Notes: generated by a model not told the origin, from the letters alone. Positions 42,809-51,091 are shown, numbered from the stretch's first letter. The stretch is DNA of 64,000 nucleotides from Bacteroidales bacterium UBA5536 (GCA_002426795.1 DINQ01000024.1:123394-187393); one strand, 5' to 3'. Program-made: numbers and translations.

Positions 42809-44508
42809 TACTTTAACTCCTTAAGTTTTGCATCAATACTACTTTTGCGCTTCAAGTACACACCCTGGTGCTTCAGCTCGATCTCCTTCACCTTGTCGGC
42901 ATCAAACAGACTTGCAATGGACTTGGTGAGCAGTGCATTGGCTACATCAGAGTTTGGATAGCCGGTTGCAAGTTGCTTCTGGATGAATGTTCGAACAAGC
43001 CGGATGGACTGTTCTGATGTAAGGCTATTCAGGATATTTATCTTTTTATCTGAATCAATAAACTGTCTGTTTTCAGGTAAAAACTCTTTATATATGTCAG
43101 AAAAATGCACGTGTTCAAACATGATCAGGCGCAAAGCAATTTCTTCCTCTTTAGCAAGACTACTTGTTATGCCTTCATAATTAATATCATTAAGTAGTTG
43201 TTTGACATCGAAGTAGGTTTTCTCGTTCATGATCTCAAGGTTTCGCTTGTCTTTTTCCTTAAGCTCCATGATCTGTTCCTCCTTAGCAACAGCAGCCCCA
43301 GACTGATCCGATAATGAACCGTTTACTCTCTTTCCAACCGGTTCATAATACCTTACCTTCCCCCTGTCATTACCGGCCGCCATAAACACTTTGCGCACCA
43401 CACCCGAAGCAATCTTCTCATTGTATTCCTTAAGGTCATTTTCATAGTCTTTTACCTCATCAAGGTACTCTTCCATCGCCTCTTCATAGTCTTCCGGAGT
43501 TTCATAGTCGCCAGTATCTGGCTTCTCAGGTGCGTCTGGCATTGTCACTTCACTAAAGCCATTTGACCAGCTCATCTCAACAACAGGGATACCTTGCTTC
43601 TTCATTTCGTTAACCCGCTTTTCCTCATCACCATAAATGTATCCCGGGGCACCAAGGATCACGTCTGGTTCTTCCTGCTGGACACGTTGTATCTCGCGTT
43701 CAAAGTGCCTGTTCTTTTTCTCTTTGAAACAGGTTATATTGATACATCTTCCTTGCTCTGGTGAATCAGGAAACAAAAGCGTCTCTGAAGCTGTGTTGAA
43801 CTGGCAACCTGCGCATGAGCCAAATGGCCCAAGTGTGGGGTCATTGATATCAAAAGGCGCGTCAGACAGGTCGGTCATGAAATCACGCTCAATATGTCGT
43901 TTGAGCTCTTTCAAGCTTGGAAGGGAACTGTAAACATTCTCATAGTTCTTGTACCTATCATCGAAAAGCTCAATCTGGTTATCCTGATTCAGTTTGGCTA
44001 TCTCGATAGCTGCGGTCAGGTTGATCACTTCTTTGCGAAGCAAGTCTTTAAACTCACTTATCAAATCATTGAGCTTCACACGTTGACGGATGTATGTTTC
44101 TGACTTTCCGAACCGGATACTCAGGCTGTGAACATCGTATGTCCCCTTACTGATTAGACTTTGATAAGCAATTGCCTCTTCCAGAGGGCTCACGTCTTTT
44201 CTCTGAAGGTTTTCGGTGATCATCAGGTCGAAAGCTTCTTCATCCGAAAGATCTCTTACAATGACAGGTACTTCTTCCAGTTCTGCTACTGCAGCTGCAG
44301 ATAACCTTCGAGCTCCACAGATCACCTCGTAGATTGGGATTTGCTTCTTTTTGACCGTAGTATTAAGCCTGGCAATTATTGGCTGAAGGATTCCAACCTG
44401 TTTAATGCTCTCGGCCAGCTGGTCAATACTGTCCTGGTCAAACTCCTTGCGTGGATTCATGCCACTCTCGTGGAGTTGATTTGTTTTGATGTACTGAATT
44501 TGTTGCAT
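42808..44508 (-). CDS. Large ParB/Spo0J-family protein
   Basis: 566 residues. ParB N-terminal domain: MNPRKEFDQDSIDQLAESIKQVGILQPI, then ENLQRKDVSPLEEAIAY with the conserved GARRL and helix-turn-helix SLSIRFGKSETYIRQRVKL. The remaining ~370 residues are acidic and coiled with a Glu/Asp-rich stretch (near 320-350); they include a Cys cluster near residue 215-240 (CAGC...C...C), maybe a zinc site. There is no ParA gene next to it, so partition is not certain; regulation or modification is possible. Confidence 0.83.
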   Translation of the reverse strand: MQQIQYIKTNQLHESGMNPRKEFDQDSIDQLAESIKQVGILQPIIARLNTTVKKKQIPIYEVICGARRLSAAAVAELEEVPVIVRDLSDEEAFDLMITENLQRKDVSPLEEAIAYQSLISKGTYDVHSLSIRFGKSETYIRQRVKLNDLISEFKDLLRKEVINLTAAIEIAKLNQDNQIELFDDRYKNYENVYSSLPSLKELKRHIERDFMTDLSDAPFDINDPTLGPFGSCAGCQFNTASETLLFPDSPEQGRCINITCFKEKKNRHFEREIQRVQQEEPDVILGAPGYIYGDEEKRVNEMKKQGIPVVEMSWSNGFSEVTMPDAPEKPDTGDYETPEDYEEAMEEYLDEVKDYENDLKEYNEKIASGVVRKVFMAAGNDRGKVRYYEPVGKRVNGSLSDQSGAAVAKEEQIMELKEKDKRNLEIMNEKTYFDVKQLLNDINYEGITSSLAKEEEIALRLIMFEHVHFSDIYKEFLPENRQFIDSDKKINILNSLTSEQSIRLVRTFIQKQLATGYPNSDVANALLTKSIASLFDADKVKEIELKHQGVYLKRKSSIDAKLKELK

Positions 44509-44541
44509 TTTGAATTAATATTTAGTGATGATAAAAAGTTG

Positions 44542-44681
44542 TGGAGAGGGCAGGATTCGAACCATGCGCTTCTTCCGGTATGTCTCCGGTTCGATGGCCT
44601 TTACTGACGCATCAATCATCATTGATACCGAGGCTCTCCGGGGGCGTTCAGCCCCCAGCTCTACCACTGAGCTACCTCTCC
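44542..44681 (-). tRNA. tRNA-like element with an extended variable region (Phe-like GAA?)
   Basis: On the minus strand a 7-bp acceptor stem GGAGAGG/CCTCTCC closes a 140-nt segment. A perfect D arm (GCTC...GAGC) and an arm with stem GGGGG/CCCCC follow, loop CTGAACG; anticodon GAA (Phe) would be at its centre, but position 37 is C and a sixth pair can close the loop. About 75 nt then separate it from a TTCGAAT T loop whose stem pairs only with one bulged base. Normal tRNAs are 70-90 nt, so this is an odd tRNA, a tRNA pseudogene or a tRNA-like RNA. A discriminator A is present; CCA is not encoded. Confidence 0.45.
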
Positions 44682-44686
44682 AAAAA

Positions 44687-44848
44687 AGTACCGGGCTGTT
44701 TTAACCAACCAACAATTATTTGTTTAAGTAAGACTTATCAAACTGGCGTTTGAATCTATTTAATTACCAATTTTTGAGCGCCCGGTACTATGCATGATGT
44801 TTCAAAGAACGACTGCCCGGCAGATCATGCAGCTGCCAGTGAGCTACA
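44687..44848. other. Structured non-coding spacer with inverted repeats
   Basis: AGTACCGGGC (44687-44696) and GCCCGGTACT (44780-44789) are perfect 10-bp inverted repeats with an 83-base loop; on the minus strand the second arm is followed by a run of T, like a terminator with a long loop. A 7-bp stem GCATGAT/ATCATGC (44792-44798, 44824-44830) encloses a further CTGCC/GGCAG hairpin. No gene is visible. It may be an RNA gene, a terminator/attenuator, or a protein-binding region upstream of the ParB gene. Confidence 0.5.
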
Positions 44849-45394
44849 TTAGGCCGCTTCGGTTTCCTCTTGTTCAACCGCAGCTTCGCCATCTTCATCA
44901 AAACTCATTTCAAGCTGTTTCACAGCATACTTGCCATCGAGGTATTGTTCTACCTCATAGATGCATGCCTGAACATCGTTGTAGAGTTCGCTTTCGTACT
45001 CATAAGGATCCTGGTCATCAGCAAAAGGGGTGAAAGGGGTGATGATGTTGAGAACCTTACCGCTATCAAAGCGCCGGCTTCCAATGATTACAACTCCTTC
45101 ATTATCATCCTCTCCGCCAATAGTGAAGCCTTTGATGTTGTAATCGTCAAAATCTGACAGGTTATCACTCTCGAAGGTATCAGGGTTGATCTTTTCGGCT
45201 TTACGCATGTCACAGATTAAAATCATGTGCAAGGCCAGTTTAGCGAAAGCTGTGATCAGGTCATCTGTTGCCAGCCCTGAGCACTTCATAGTTATCTCAT
45301 TAACAACTGGTCCGTTGCTGGTTGATTCAGTCTCGCGCAGCTCAACCTCGAGGGAGCGGCTTTTAATCTTTGCTTTTCTGATTTCTCTTTTCAT
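44849..45394 (-). CDS. Hypothetical phage protein
   Basis: 181 residues, mixed alpha/beta with acidic C-terminus (EDGEAAVEQEETEAA). Contains VVIIGSRRFDSGKVLNIITPF. Its start overlaps the preceding gene's stop by 1 base and it lies upstream of the structured spacer. Family not recognised. Such acidic proteins are common next to phage DNA-metabolism genes. Confidence 0.6.
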   Translation of the reverse strand: MKREIRKAKIKSRSLEVELRETESTSNGPVVNEITMKCSGLATDDLITAFAKLALHMILICDMRKAEKINPDTFESDNLSDFDDYNIKGFTIGGEDDNEGVVIIGSRRFDSGKVLNIITPFTPFADDQDPYEYESELYNDVQACIYEVEQYLDGKYAVKQLEMSFDEDGEAAVEQEETEAA

Positions 45395-45861
45395 TATCCA
45401 AGTTTTATGGTGAGTGATTCTGTTGTGGAGGTCTCAGGACCCACTATCATTTCCCCTGTAACTGCATCAGCTACCGACATGCCAGGCCTGATTGTTTTCA
45501 GGAAGGTTTCACGCTCCTTGATCTGCTCCTTCAGCTCAGATTCCTCTTGCTTCATCTCGTTGTATGTGCTGTCGTTGCAGTTGCTGAAGTTGTAGGATGT
45601 ACGGTTTGTTTTTGTGATCGTGCAGCCGAAGGCCTTAAAGGTTTTTTCGGGATACTTCTGCGCCTCTTCCACGACCATTTCTTTCACGTCCGGGTGCTTG
45701 CGGATGGCATTGATGGTTTCCTCAAGGTTCTTGAGCATGACTTCAAGTTCGAGAGGGTTACGCTCTCCTGACTTTACTTCGTCAACGCACATCTGCACGA
45801 ATGTTTCGCGCTCTGCCTTTGTTGCAGGCAAGTAGGTAAATTGGGCTATTGCTGTTTCCAT
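45394..45861 (-). CDS. Hypothetical phage protein
   Basis: 155 residues, helical in the first 100 (LEVMLKNLEETINAIRKHPDVK) and with a short beta C-terminus. The arrangement of helix with an internal KYPEKTFKAFGCTIT segment is unfamiliar. Overlaps the DnaQ-like gene by 16 bases. May act with recombination proteins upstream. Confidence 0.6.
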   Translation of the reverse strand: METAIAQFTYLPATKAERETFVQMCVDEVKSGERNPLELEVMLKNLEETINAIRKHPDVKEMVVEEAQKYPEKTFKAFGCTITKTNRTSYNFSNCNDSTYNEMKQEESELKEQIKERETFLKTIRPGMSVADAVTGEMIVGPETSTTESLTIKLG

Positions 45862-46439
45862 GATCCGTAGAGTTTATTGGTTATTAATTGGTAGATTCCC
45901 CGTGTCATTTGGATGTCGTAATTGGCATCGTGGGCTTTGCTTTCATCGATCTCAGGCAACAATTCACGGGCTACTGTTACCAGCTTGAAGTTTGGCATAT
46001 CCGCTCTTTCGTGCTTTAGATATTCCGAAGCCAAAATCATCACATCAAGAGGGTTGCTCCAGAACCAGCTTCCGAAATACTGATCATTGTTGCGGATGAA
46101 AAACTCGCGCAGGAAATTATTATCGAAGTTGGCGTTGTTCCATCCGGCCAGGAATGCTTTGTCGAACTTATCGAACTTGTTGATGTGCTTTGAGAGCATC
46201 GCAATAAACTGCTTATACACCTCTGGTTCGCTTTCATAGCTCAACAAATCTTCGTGTGTGACACCGGATACTTTTAATGCACTATCTTCGATAAAAAGCT
46301 TTGGATTTGGCTTGATGCGGAAGTCAAACTCTTCCACAACAGCACCATCAATTTCGAGGCAACCTCCCAGCTGGTGGATGCCGTGAATTTCGCTGTCAAG
46401 ACCTGTTGTTTCCAGGTCGAAAAAAAGGATTTTTGTCAT
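45846..46439 (-). CDS. DnaQ-like 3'-5' exonuclease (DEDDh)
   Basis: 197 residues. Exo I motif FFDLETTGLDSE (residues 6-17), a middle acidic residue region and Exo III HDANYDIQMT near residue 171 make the DEDDh exonuclease signature. Standalone epsilon-like exonucleases serve proofreading or recombination in phages. Overlaps the RecB-like gene by 4 bases. Confidence 0.88.
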   Translation of the reverse strand: MTKILFFDLETTGLDSEIHGIHQLGGCLEIDGAVVEEFDFRIKPNPKLFIEDSALKVSGVTHEDLLSYESEPEVYKQFIAMLSKHINKFDKFDKAFLAGWNNANFDNNFLREFFIRNNDQYFGSWFWSNPLDVMILASEYLKHERADMPNFKLVTVARELLPEIDESKAHDANYDIQMTRGIYQLITNKLYGSWKQQ

Positions 46440-47086
46440 TTTACTTCTTTTAAAAGGTGATTGTAATTCTTGATTGTGATAAACTTTGCAAACTCCTCAG
46501 CGAGGTTCTGAACATCAGTTGAGAGGTTGGCGTCGCGCAGGCAAGGGAAGGGTTCGTGAGGGATTATTTGAGCATCAAAAGTGCCATCTGGCCTGGTTTC
46601 TTTGTATCCACGAATTTCAAAAACATCGTACCAGAACATATTAGCCTCAAGCATATCGAGGTAGAAACGCCACTGGTAGGATGCGTAATATTCTCCCCAT
46701 CCCGGGTAAGCAAATTTTGTTTTTGCATCGTGCACTTCAATGCCCTCGATCCCATCTGCACGGCCTGAAACCAGCAACTCCATATGCCTGGTGTAATAGA
46801 TCTTCTGAACTGGCACTTCATGCACCATTCCCGGGTGAGCATTTCGGTAATCAATTGCAGGTCGGGCCTGCTCCGGGGTGAATGTGATTCCATCAACGGT
46901 AAGGGAACCATTGAGCCGGTAATCCAGCTCAATGATTTTATGAAACGCTCCCCCCAGGCGAGTCTTATCAGTTCCTTTAAACTTACCGGTCAGGGATTCG
47001 ATCAACGAAGCTTCTGTATCCCAGTCGCTCACATTGTCGATCATCCTTCTGAATTTCTCTAATGTTGTAACACTAATCCGGTACAT
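46436..47086 (-). CDS. PD-(D/E)XK exonuclease, RecB/Cas4-like
   Basis: 216 residues. Core reads GGAFHKIIEL near 44, then SGRADGIEGIEVHDAKTKF (D...E.-x-K) near 107-125 and YYASYQWRFYLDML, which supplies the Q of the QxxxY motif. This is the RecB-type nuclease arrangement. With the Sak4-like ATPase gene (2-base gap) and the DnaQ-like gene it forms a phage recombination module. Confidence 0.82.
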   Translation of the reverse strand: MYRISVTTLEKFRRMIDNVSDWDTEASLIESLTGKFKGTDKTRLGGAFHKIIELDYRLNGSLTVDGITFTPEQARPAIDYRNAHPGMVHEVPVQKIYYTRHMELLVSGRADGIEGIEVHDAKTKFAYPGWGEYYASYQWRFYLDMLEANMFWYDVFEIRGYKETRPDGTFDAQIIPHEPFPCLRDANLSTDVQNLAEEFAKFITIKNYNHLLKEVK

Positions 47087-47088
47087 GA

Positions 47089-48057
47089 CTAAACGAGTGT
47101 TGTTTGACCGTCCTTATTTGCCTTTACAGATTGTGCCGGGGTCTTTGGTTTCGAATCTGCAGGAGCTGGTCTTTCAAAGCAACCATCCTCTTTATTGATC
47201 ACAAAACCACATGCTTTTGACCGGTCAGCGATGAGCTTACGCAGGGATGCTGCATAGCTTTTTGGCATTTCAGTTACAACCTGGAGCAACGATGTGAGTT
47301 CATCAGGGTCTTCACATGCTGATATCTGGTCCTGGAACCTGCTCATCTTTTCCATTGCCTCTTTTTGAGCTTCACTCATGGTGGCAATAGCATCTTTCAC
47401 CTGCTCAATAATTTGAGCCATGAAGGTGCGAAAGGCTGTGTCGTGCTCATCCGGAATTTCTGTTACCGGAAGCCTGGCTACATTCTTTCCGATTGTGGTA
47501 TCACTTGGCTCCCACTGGATGGTCCGTTTATTATTAATTGTACGCATGTAGCCAACCTGGTCAGCAATGCGCAATAGGAGATTGTATGACTGGCCGGTTA
47601 CATCCGGAATCTTCTTGATAACATCACCCTCTTTTTCGTCTTTCGCGTGGGCGATGATCACGAGTTCTGCATTGTCGGCCCGGCGATTATTCACGAATAG
47701 TTTGAACTCATCACCAATGGCGCCATAAGCTTTCAGTTTGTTTTTGGCCGCTGCATAATCCTGCTTGATCACGTAAGCCATCAGGAAATCATCCAGTGCC
47801 GCTTTCGCGGTGTCAATTCCAATTGTTTTGTAATTATTGAAGGTCCCGGCTTTTTCTTCGGCCTGAACATCCTCCCAGCGGTTTACCAAAAGTGTGTCCT
47901 GGCGCATGATCGATCTGTCAACACCTCGATCGAAGTCGATCAAGAGCGGTAATTCGCTTGTATTAAACAGGCTCGTTTTTCCGATACCCGGCTCACCATA
48001 CACCACGATTACTACTGGTCGTTTGGGGAGACTTTCTTCTTTTTTAAGGATTGGCAT
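47089..48057 (-). CDS. Sak4-like RecA-fold ATPase / single-strand annealing protein
   Basis: 322 residues. Walker A VYGEPGIGKT (residues ~19-28) and Walker B-like TIGIDTAKAALDDF near 78. A later block NRRADNAELVIIAHAKDEKEG belongs to phage AAA-like Sak4 proteins. The C-terminal ~90 residues are helical with a Pro/Lys tail. It probably promotes annealing or recombination of phage DNA. Next to the RecB-like nuclease gene. Confidence 0.75.
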   Translation of the reverse strand: MPILKKEESLPKRPVVIVVYGEPGIGKTSLFNTSELPLLIDFDRGVDRSIMRQDTLLVNRWEDVQAEEKAGTFNNYKTIGIDTAKAALDDFLMAYVIKQDYAAAKNKLKAYGAIGDEFKLFVNNRRADNAELVIIAHAKDEKEGDVIKKIPDVTGQSYNLLLRIADQVGYMRTINNKRTIQWEPSDTTIGKNVARLPVTEIPDEHDTAFRTFMAQIIEQVKDAIATMSEAQKEAMEKMSRFQDQISACEDPDELTSLLQVVTEMPKSYAASLRKLIADRSKACGFVINKEDGCFERPAPADSKPKTPAQSVKANKDGQTTLV

Positions 48058-48090
48058 TTTGATTTAAGATTTAATGTTGAAAACTTGTTA

Positions 48091-48121
48091 TTGATTTACA
48101 AAGCGATGCGCTGTATATTTG
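48091..48121 (+). promoter_or_regulatory. Candidate promoter on the opposite strand
   Basis: TTG (48091-48093), 20-base spacer, TATATTTG (48114-48121) on the plus strand match the Bacteroidota consensus well (-7 box exact). It points into genes of the minus strand, so it would make an antisense RNA over the 48144-48961 genes unless it is a chance match. The region 48058-48143 has no gene. Confidence 0.35.
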
Positions 48122-48143
48122 CAACGCATTATTGAATTAAGAT

Positions 48144-48392
48144 TTAGCTCATCGGCTCGCTTCCGGTGGGCTTTTTTTCTTCATAGTCGAGAAACTTCTT
48201 GAGCATATCTGCCATGTATGGCGATGGTTCAGGATAATAGTCACCATTCACCAGGCTACAGCGATTTTCAAGATAATCGTACAGCAGTTTGAGCTGTGCA
48301 TGATTCTCAACTTCATCGATTGTGTACCGGCCTTTAAACTCATTAAAGAGAGAGCGGCAAGTGCGTTTTTTTTGAATTGTTGGGGTTTGCAT
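48144..48392 (-). CDS. Small hypothetical protein
   Basis: 82 residues, helix-strand mix with a cysteine-containing N-terminal half (KKRTCRSLFNEFKGRYTIDE). Ends in ...MLKKFLDYEEKKPTGSEPMS. Lies between the HU-like and Sak4-like genes with short spacings. Function unknown. Confidence 0.5.
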   Translation of the reverse strand: MQTPTIQKKRTCRSLFNEFKGRYTIDEVENHAQLKLLYDYLENRCSLVNGDYYPEPSPYMADMLKKFLDYEEKKPTGSEPMS

Positions 48393-48398
48393 TTTTGA

Positions 48399-48704
48399 TT
48401 AAGATTTGGGGTTATTACTAATCTTCTTGCGGAAGACTTTACTTGATCGGAAAACCGGGATGCGGTGCGCTGGAATTTCAACAGGTTCGTGACGGTTCAT
48501 GTCCATGCCTATCTTGCTTTTACGCCAAGCAGTGTCGAATACACCAAAGCCATTGATTCGCACCTTTCCACCTTGACGTACTTCAGACTTGATAACACTG
48601 AAAGTTGCAGAGATGACCCTGTCAGCGTCTTTCTTGAGTATCCCACATTTGATGGCTACAATGCTGGCAAGCATGTTCTTATTTGTTGTGCGTGTTTTAT
48701 TCAT
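48399..48704 (-). CDS. HU/IHF-like DNA-binding protein
   Basis: 101 residues. VIKSEVRQGGKVRINGFGVF is the beta-arm start of the HU family and the C-terminal arm has FRSSKVFRKKI. A basic N-terminus of ~18 residues precedes the first helix. Family role: DNA bending, chromatin-like packing or recombination. Gene overlaps the next by 4 bases. Confidence 0.8.
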   Translation of the reverse strand: MNKTRTTNKNMLASIVAIKCGILKKDADRVISATFSVIKSEVRQGGKVRINGFGVFDTAWRKSKIGMDMNRHEPVEIPAHRIPVFRSSKVFRKKISNNPKS

Positions 48705-48961
48705 AGGGTTTCGGTTTTGTACAGCGTTTCCAGTTCAGTAAGGCTGTAAGTTGACTTATGGTTGCGATCGCCTGATTTTACTCTTCTGATTTTTTGTTGG
48801 TGCAACCACCTCTTTACACGACTCTCTCCATAGCGACGATAAGCTTCTCTCTGGCTGATTTCGTCTGATGAGGAGACGCCAGCTTTTTTAAGTGCCATCA
48901 TTGCGCCAAGTTCTGCGGCAGCTGATAGCATAGATTTGAGTTTATGCTCAGCTATTTCCAT
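48701..48961 (-). CDS. Small helix-turn-helix (excisionase-like) protein
   Basis: 86 residues from the ATG at 48961 (a further upstream ATG would overlap the LuxR-type gene by ~130 bases). The mid part EISQREAYRRYGESRVKRWLHQQKIRRVKSG fits a MerR/excisionase-like winged helix. Early position and small size agree with an accessory regulator; an Xis role is only a guess. Confidence 0.55.
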   Translation of the reverse strand: MEIAEHKLKSMLSAAAELGAMMALKKAGVSSSDEISQREAYRRYGESRVKRWLHQQKIRRVKSGDRNHKSTYSLTELETLYKTETL

Positions 48962-49499
48962 AGAGATTGTTCTTTTTTGCGTAGGTGATGAATTCGGCCA
49001 GTGTATGGGAGTCTGTTTTGCGGAAAGCACTTTTTTTGTGGTTGAGCACCGTATTGATACTGATGTATAGTTTGTCAGCAATCTGGCTTTCATTCATTCC
49101 TTCATAGAAGTGTTTCATAACCTGGAATTCTCGATCAGAAAGCGAAGTATTGAATTTGGCATTGCAAATGATCTGGTCATATTTGCACTCGCCTCTCATT
49201 GGACATTTCACGAACTCAAACTTAAAGCGCTCGTTTTCGAAATCCATCACGTTGTCAAACTCGCCAAAATTGCATTTCAAAAACCGGCGCACAATCAGGA
49301 ACTCATAGTAATGTCTCGAATCGGATGATGCTTTGTAGGCTTCACAGGCGGCTTTAAAAGCTAATGTGTAATTACTCTTAATGATTTCTATCATTCGTGT
49401 GATGAAATCCCTGTGAGTCACCTCAAGTTTAAAGTGAGCCTCTCCGGCAGGCGCAATCATTACATCACCATCAGGTGTGTTATAAATCTCGAATCTCAT
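48948..49499 (-). CDS. LuxR/GerE-type transcriptional regulator
   Basis: 183 residues. C-terminal helix-turn-helix LSDREFQVMKHFYEGMNESQIADKLYISINTVLNHKKSAFRK has the GerE pattern. The N-terminal ~110 residues are of unknown fold with Cys (CPMRGECKYDQIIC) that may bind metal. It probably regulates early phage genes. Overlap of 4 bases with the Cro-like gene. Confidence 0.8.
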   Translation of the reverse strand: MRFEIYNTPDGDVMIAPAGEAHFKLEVTHRDFITRMIEIIKSNYTLAFKAACEAYKASSDSRHYYEFLIVRRFLKCNFGEFDNVMDFENERFKFEFVKCPMRGECKYDQIICNAKFNTSLSDREFQVMKHFYEGMNESQIADKLYISINTVLNHKKSAFRKTDSHTLAEFITYAKKNNLYGNS

Positions 49500-49765
49500 G
49501 CGGGGAAAAGTTCTTCGGGTTTGCGCTGTAATTTCTCAGCTATAAGTCGCTGCTTCAACGGCTCAGGACGGTATTCTCCGGCAATCCAGGAACGAACTGT
49601 GGTTTCACTAACCATGCAAAGCTGTGCAATCTCTTTAATGAACTCTGTTCGAGGGTTAATCACCTTGCCTTCAATACTGAAATAATGACCTCTGAATGTC
49701 ATTTTTTCAGATTCAGGGATCTGGTAGTTGACTTTCCGCCCTCTTTTTTTGTATTTTCGCTTCAT
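49496..49765 (-). CDS. Cro-like helix-turn-helix protein
   Basis: 89 residues, first minus-strand gene after the divergent promoter region: a basic start MKRKYKKRGRK and IKEIAQLCMVSETTVRSWIAGEYRPE near 45-70, which is a classic helix-turn-helix. Its position opposite the repressor gene is that of Cro. It probably binds the same operators between 49785 and 49836. Confidence 0.72.
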   Translation of the reverse strand: MKRKYKKRGRKVNYQIPESEKMTFRGHYFSIEGKVINPRTEFIKEIAQLCMVSETTVRSWIAGEYRPEPLKQRLIAEKLQRKPEELFPA

Positions 49766-49784
49766 TGTGATAATTATTTCGTCA

Positions 49785-49814
49785 CAAAATTACACAATAT
49801 TACAGAAATGTCAA
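49785..49814 (-). promoter_or_regulatory. Early (Cro-side) promoter
   Basis: On the minus strand CTTG (CAA of TTG at 49812-49814), 19-base spacer, and TAATTTTG (49785-49792) match the Bacteroidota consensus TTTG / N19-20 / TAnnTTTG; the -7 box is exact. Predicted start is near 49778, about 13 bases before the ATG at 49765. Confidence 0.65.
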
Positions 49815-49836
49815 GAAATATTTACATTTTATTACA
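49790..49836. promoter_or_regulatory. Operator-like array of TTACA boxes between repressor and Cro
   Basis: Four TTACA words lie at 49790, 49800, 49822 and 49832 on the plus strand, that is in two pairs with an internal spacing of exactly 10 bp and 22 bp between the pairs. The array overlaps the early promoter (49785-49814) and reaches the repressor side. Regular spacing on one helix face is the mark of a repressor binding region. Confidence 0.55.
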
Positions 49837-49849
49837 TAATATTTTTTAA

Positions 49850-50254
49850 ATGTCTGATTCTGAACGACTAAATAAGCTACTAAATTACTTAAAACTGAGC
49901 ATTGCAGATCTAGCAAAGGCATTGAATTTGGCGAATAAGACAAGATTATATAACATTAGTCAAGGTCGAAATGGCATCAGTAAAGACCTAGCCAAGATAA
50001 TTACAGATAAGTACACGGAAATAAATTTTAACTGGTTGGTTGATGGAACTGGTCAAATGCTGAAAAACATCGCAATTGAACAACCAGGCGAATACATGAC
50101 CAAAAAGGACATGGTAAGCATGTCGAGAGAAGTATTTGATATCCTGAGTAACCTGAGCGAAACCGTAAAGAGCCAACAACAGCTAATCCGTGAGTTTTTT
50201 GAAAAGACAAACTCTCAAAAAATTGGAGCCGGTGGCTTCGAAGAAAGGATGTAA
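49850..50254 (+). CDS. CI-like repressor, short form
   Basis: 134 residues. N-terminal helix-turn-helix LSIADLAKALNLANKTRLYNISQGRNGISKDLAKIITDKY, then FNWLVDGTGQM, a run shared with many Bacteroidota repressors, and a coiled-coil end. No C-terminal peptidase (LexA-like) domain, so self-cleavage is not expected; induction may work otherwise. Divergent from the Cro-like gene across the TTACA array. Confidence 0.72.
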   Translation: MSDSERLNKLLNYLKLSIADLAKALNLANKTRLYNISQGRNGISKDLAKIITDKYTEINFNWLVDGTGQMLKNIAIEQPGEYMTKKDMVSMSREVFDILSNLSETVKSQQQLIREFFEKTNSQKIGAGGFEERM

Positions 50255-50270
50255 TCAATCCCCCTGAAAT

Positions 50271-51089
50271 ATGAGACAAGTTTATTTTATTTTAATCGCA
50301 CTTGTTTTGCTTTTTTTCTCATGTAGTAAAAAACAAGACACACAACCTGAACCAGAAGAGACTATAAAAGTTGAAATTACACTTGTTGATAGTGTACTTT
50401 TCAACGGAACTGAAATTAGCATATCGGCACAAACAGATGCTGAAATTAAAGAGGCCAGGTTTTACTTCGATGGTCTTCAGATAGGCTCATCTATTGTCGC
50501 GCCCTATACGATAAAGTACAAGCCGATTGATATTGAACCAGGGGAGCACGAAATCAATTGTATCGTAGTTTCAATTTCCGGAAAAGAATTTCACAAATCA
50601 ATACCTGTTCATTTAAAACTTAGACTCGGAGATACATATCAGGGGGGAATTGTATTTTATTTCTACATAGAAGGAATATCCGGACTTATTGCTGCTAAAG
50701 AAGACTTGTATCACAATGGAACCGATCGGTTTTATTGGGCCGATAATATAGGTATTGGAAGAAACACTAGTGACGGCTTTAATAACACAAAAAAGATGGC
50801 AGAACATTCATCCAATGATGAGCAGGTCGGTTATCTTTTTAAACAAGGTTATTCATATGAAGGATATGATGATTGGTATATACCAGCAAAAGACGAATTA
50901 GTCCTTATGAAAGAAAACAAAAATATGATAGGTGGCTTCGCTCAAGAAACTAACTGGCAGGGTCTCTATTGGTCATCAAGCGAACTATCAGACGTGAATG
51001 CTGAAGCACTCAACTTCAATTCACTCATGGGAAACACTTATGGAAAAAATTCTTATAGCCTAAAAGTTCGGTTAATCAGAAAGTTTTAA
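50271..51089 (+). CDS. Lipoprotein with DUF1566/FISUMP-type C-terminal domain
   Basis: 272 residues. Signal peptide with lipobox LLFFSC (Cys near residue 18), then Thr/Glu linker, an Ig-like segment (GTEISISAQTDAEIKEARFYFDG) and a C-terminal DUF1566-like domain: GDTYQGGIVFYFY, ADNIGIGRNTSDGF and DWYIPAKDELVLMKEN, GLYWSSSE. Such lipoproteins are common in prophages of this phylum and can act in the lysogen's envelope. Same strand as the repressor, 16 bases behind it. Confidence 0.75.
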   Translation: MRQVYFILIALVLLFFSCSKKQDTQPEPEETIKVEITLVDSVLFNGTEISISAQTDAEIKEARFYFDGLQIGSSIVAPYTIKYKPIDIEPGEHEINCIVVSISGKEFHKSIPVHLKLRLGDTYQGGIVFYFYIEGISGLIAAKEDLYHNGTDRFYWADNIGIGRNTSDGFNNTKKMAEHSSNDEQVGYLFKQGYSYEGYDDWYIPAKDELVLMKENKNMIGGFAQETNWQGLYWSSSELSDVNAEALNFNSLMGNTYGKNSYSLKVRLIRKF

Positions 51090-51091
51090 AA

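Noticed and set aside
44773..44855. A second tRNA upstream of the tRNA-like element
   Set aside because: A D-arm-like TAGCTCACTGGCAG is there but no T arm (TTCGA) and no acceptor pairing of 7 bp. I list it only as a structured region.
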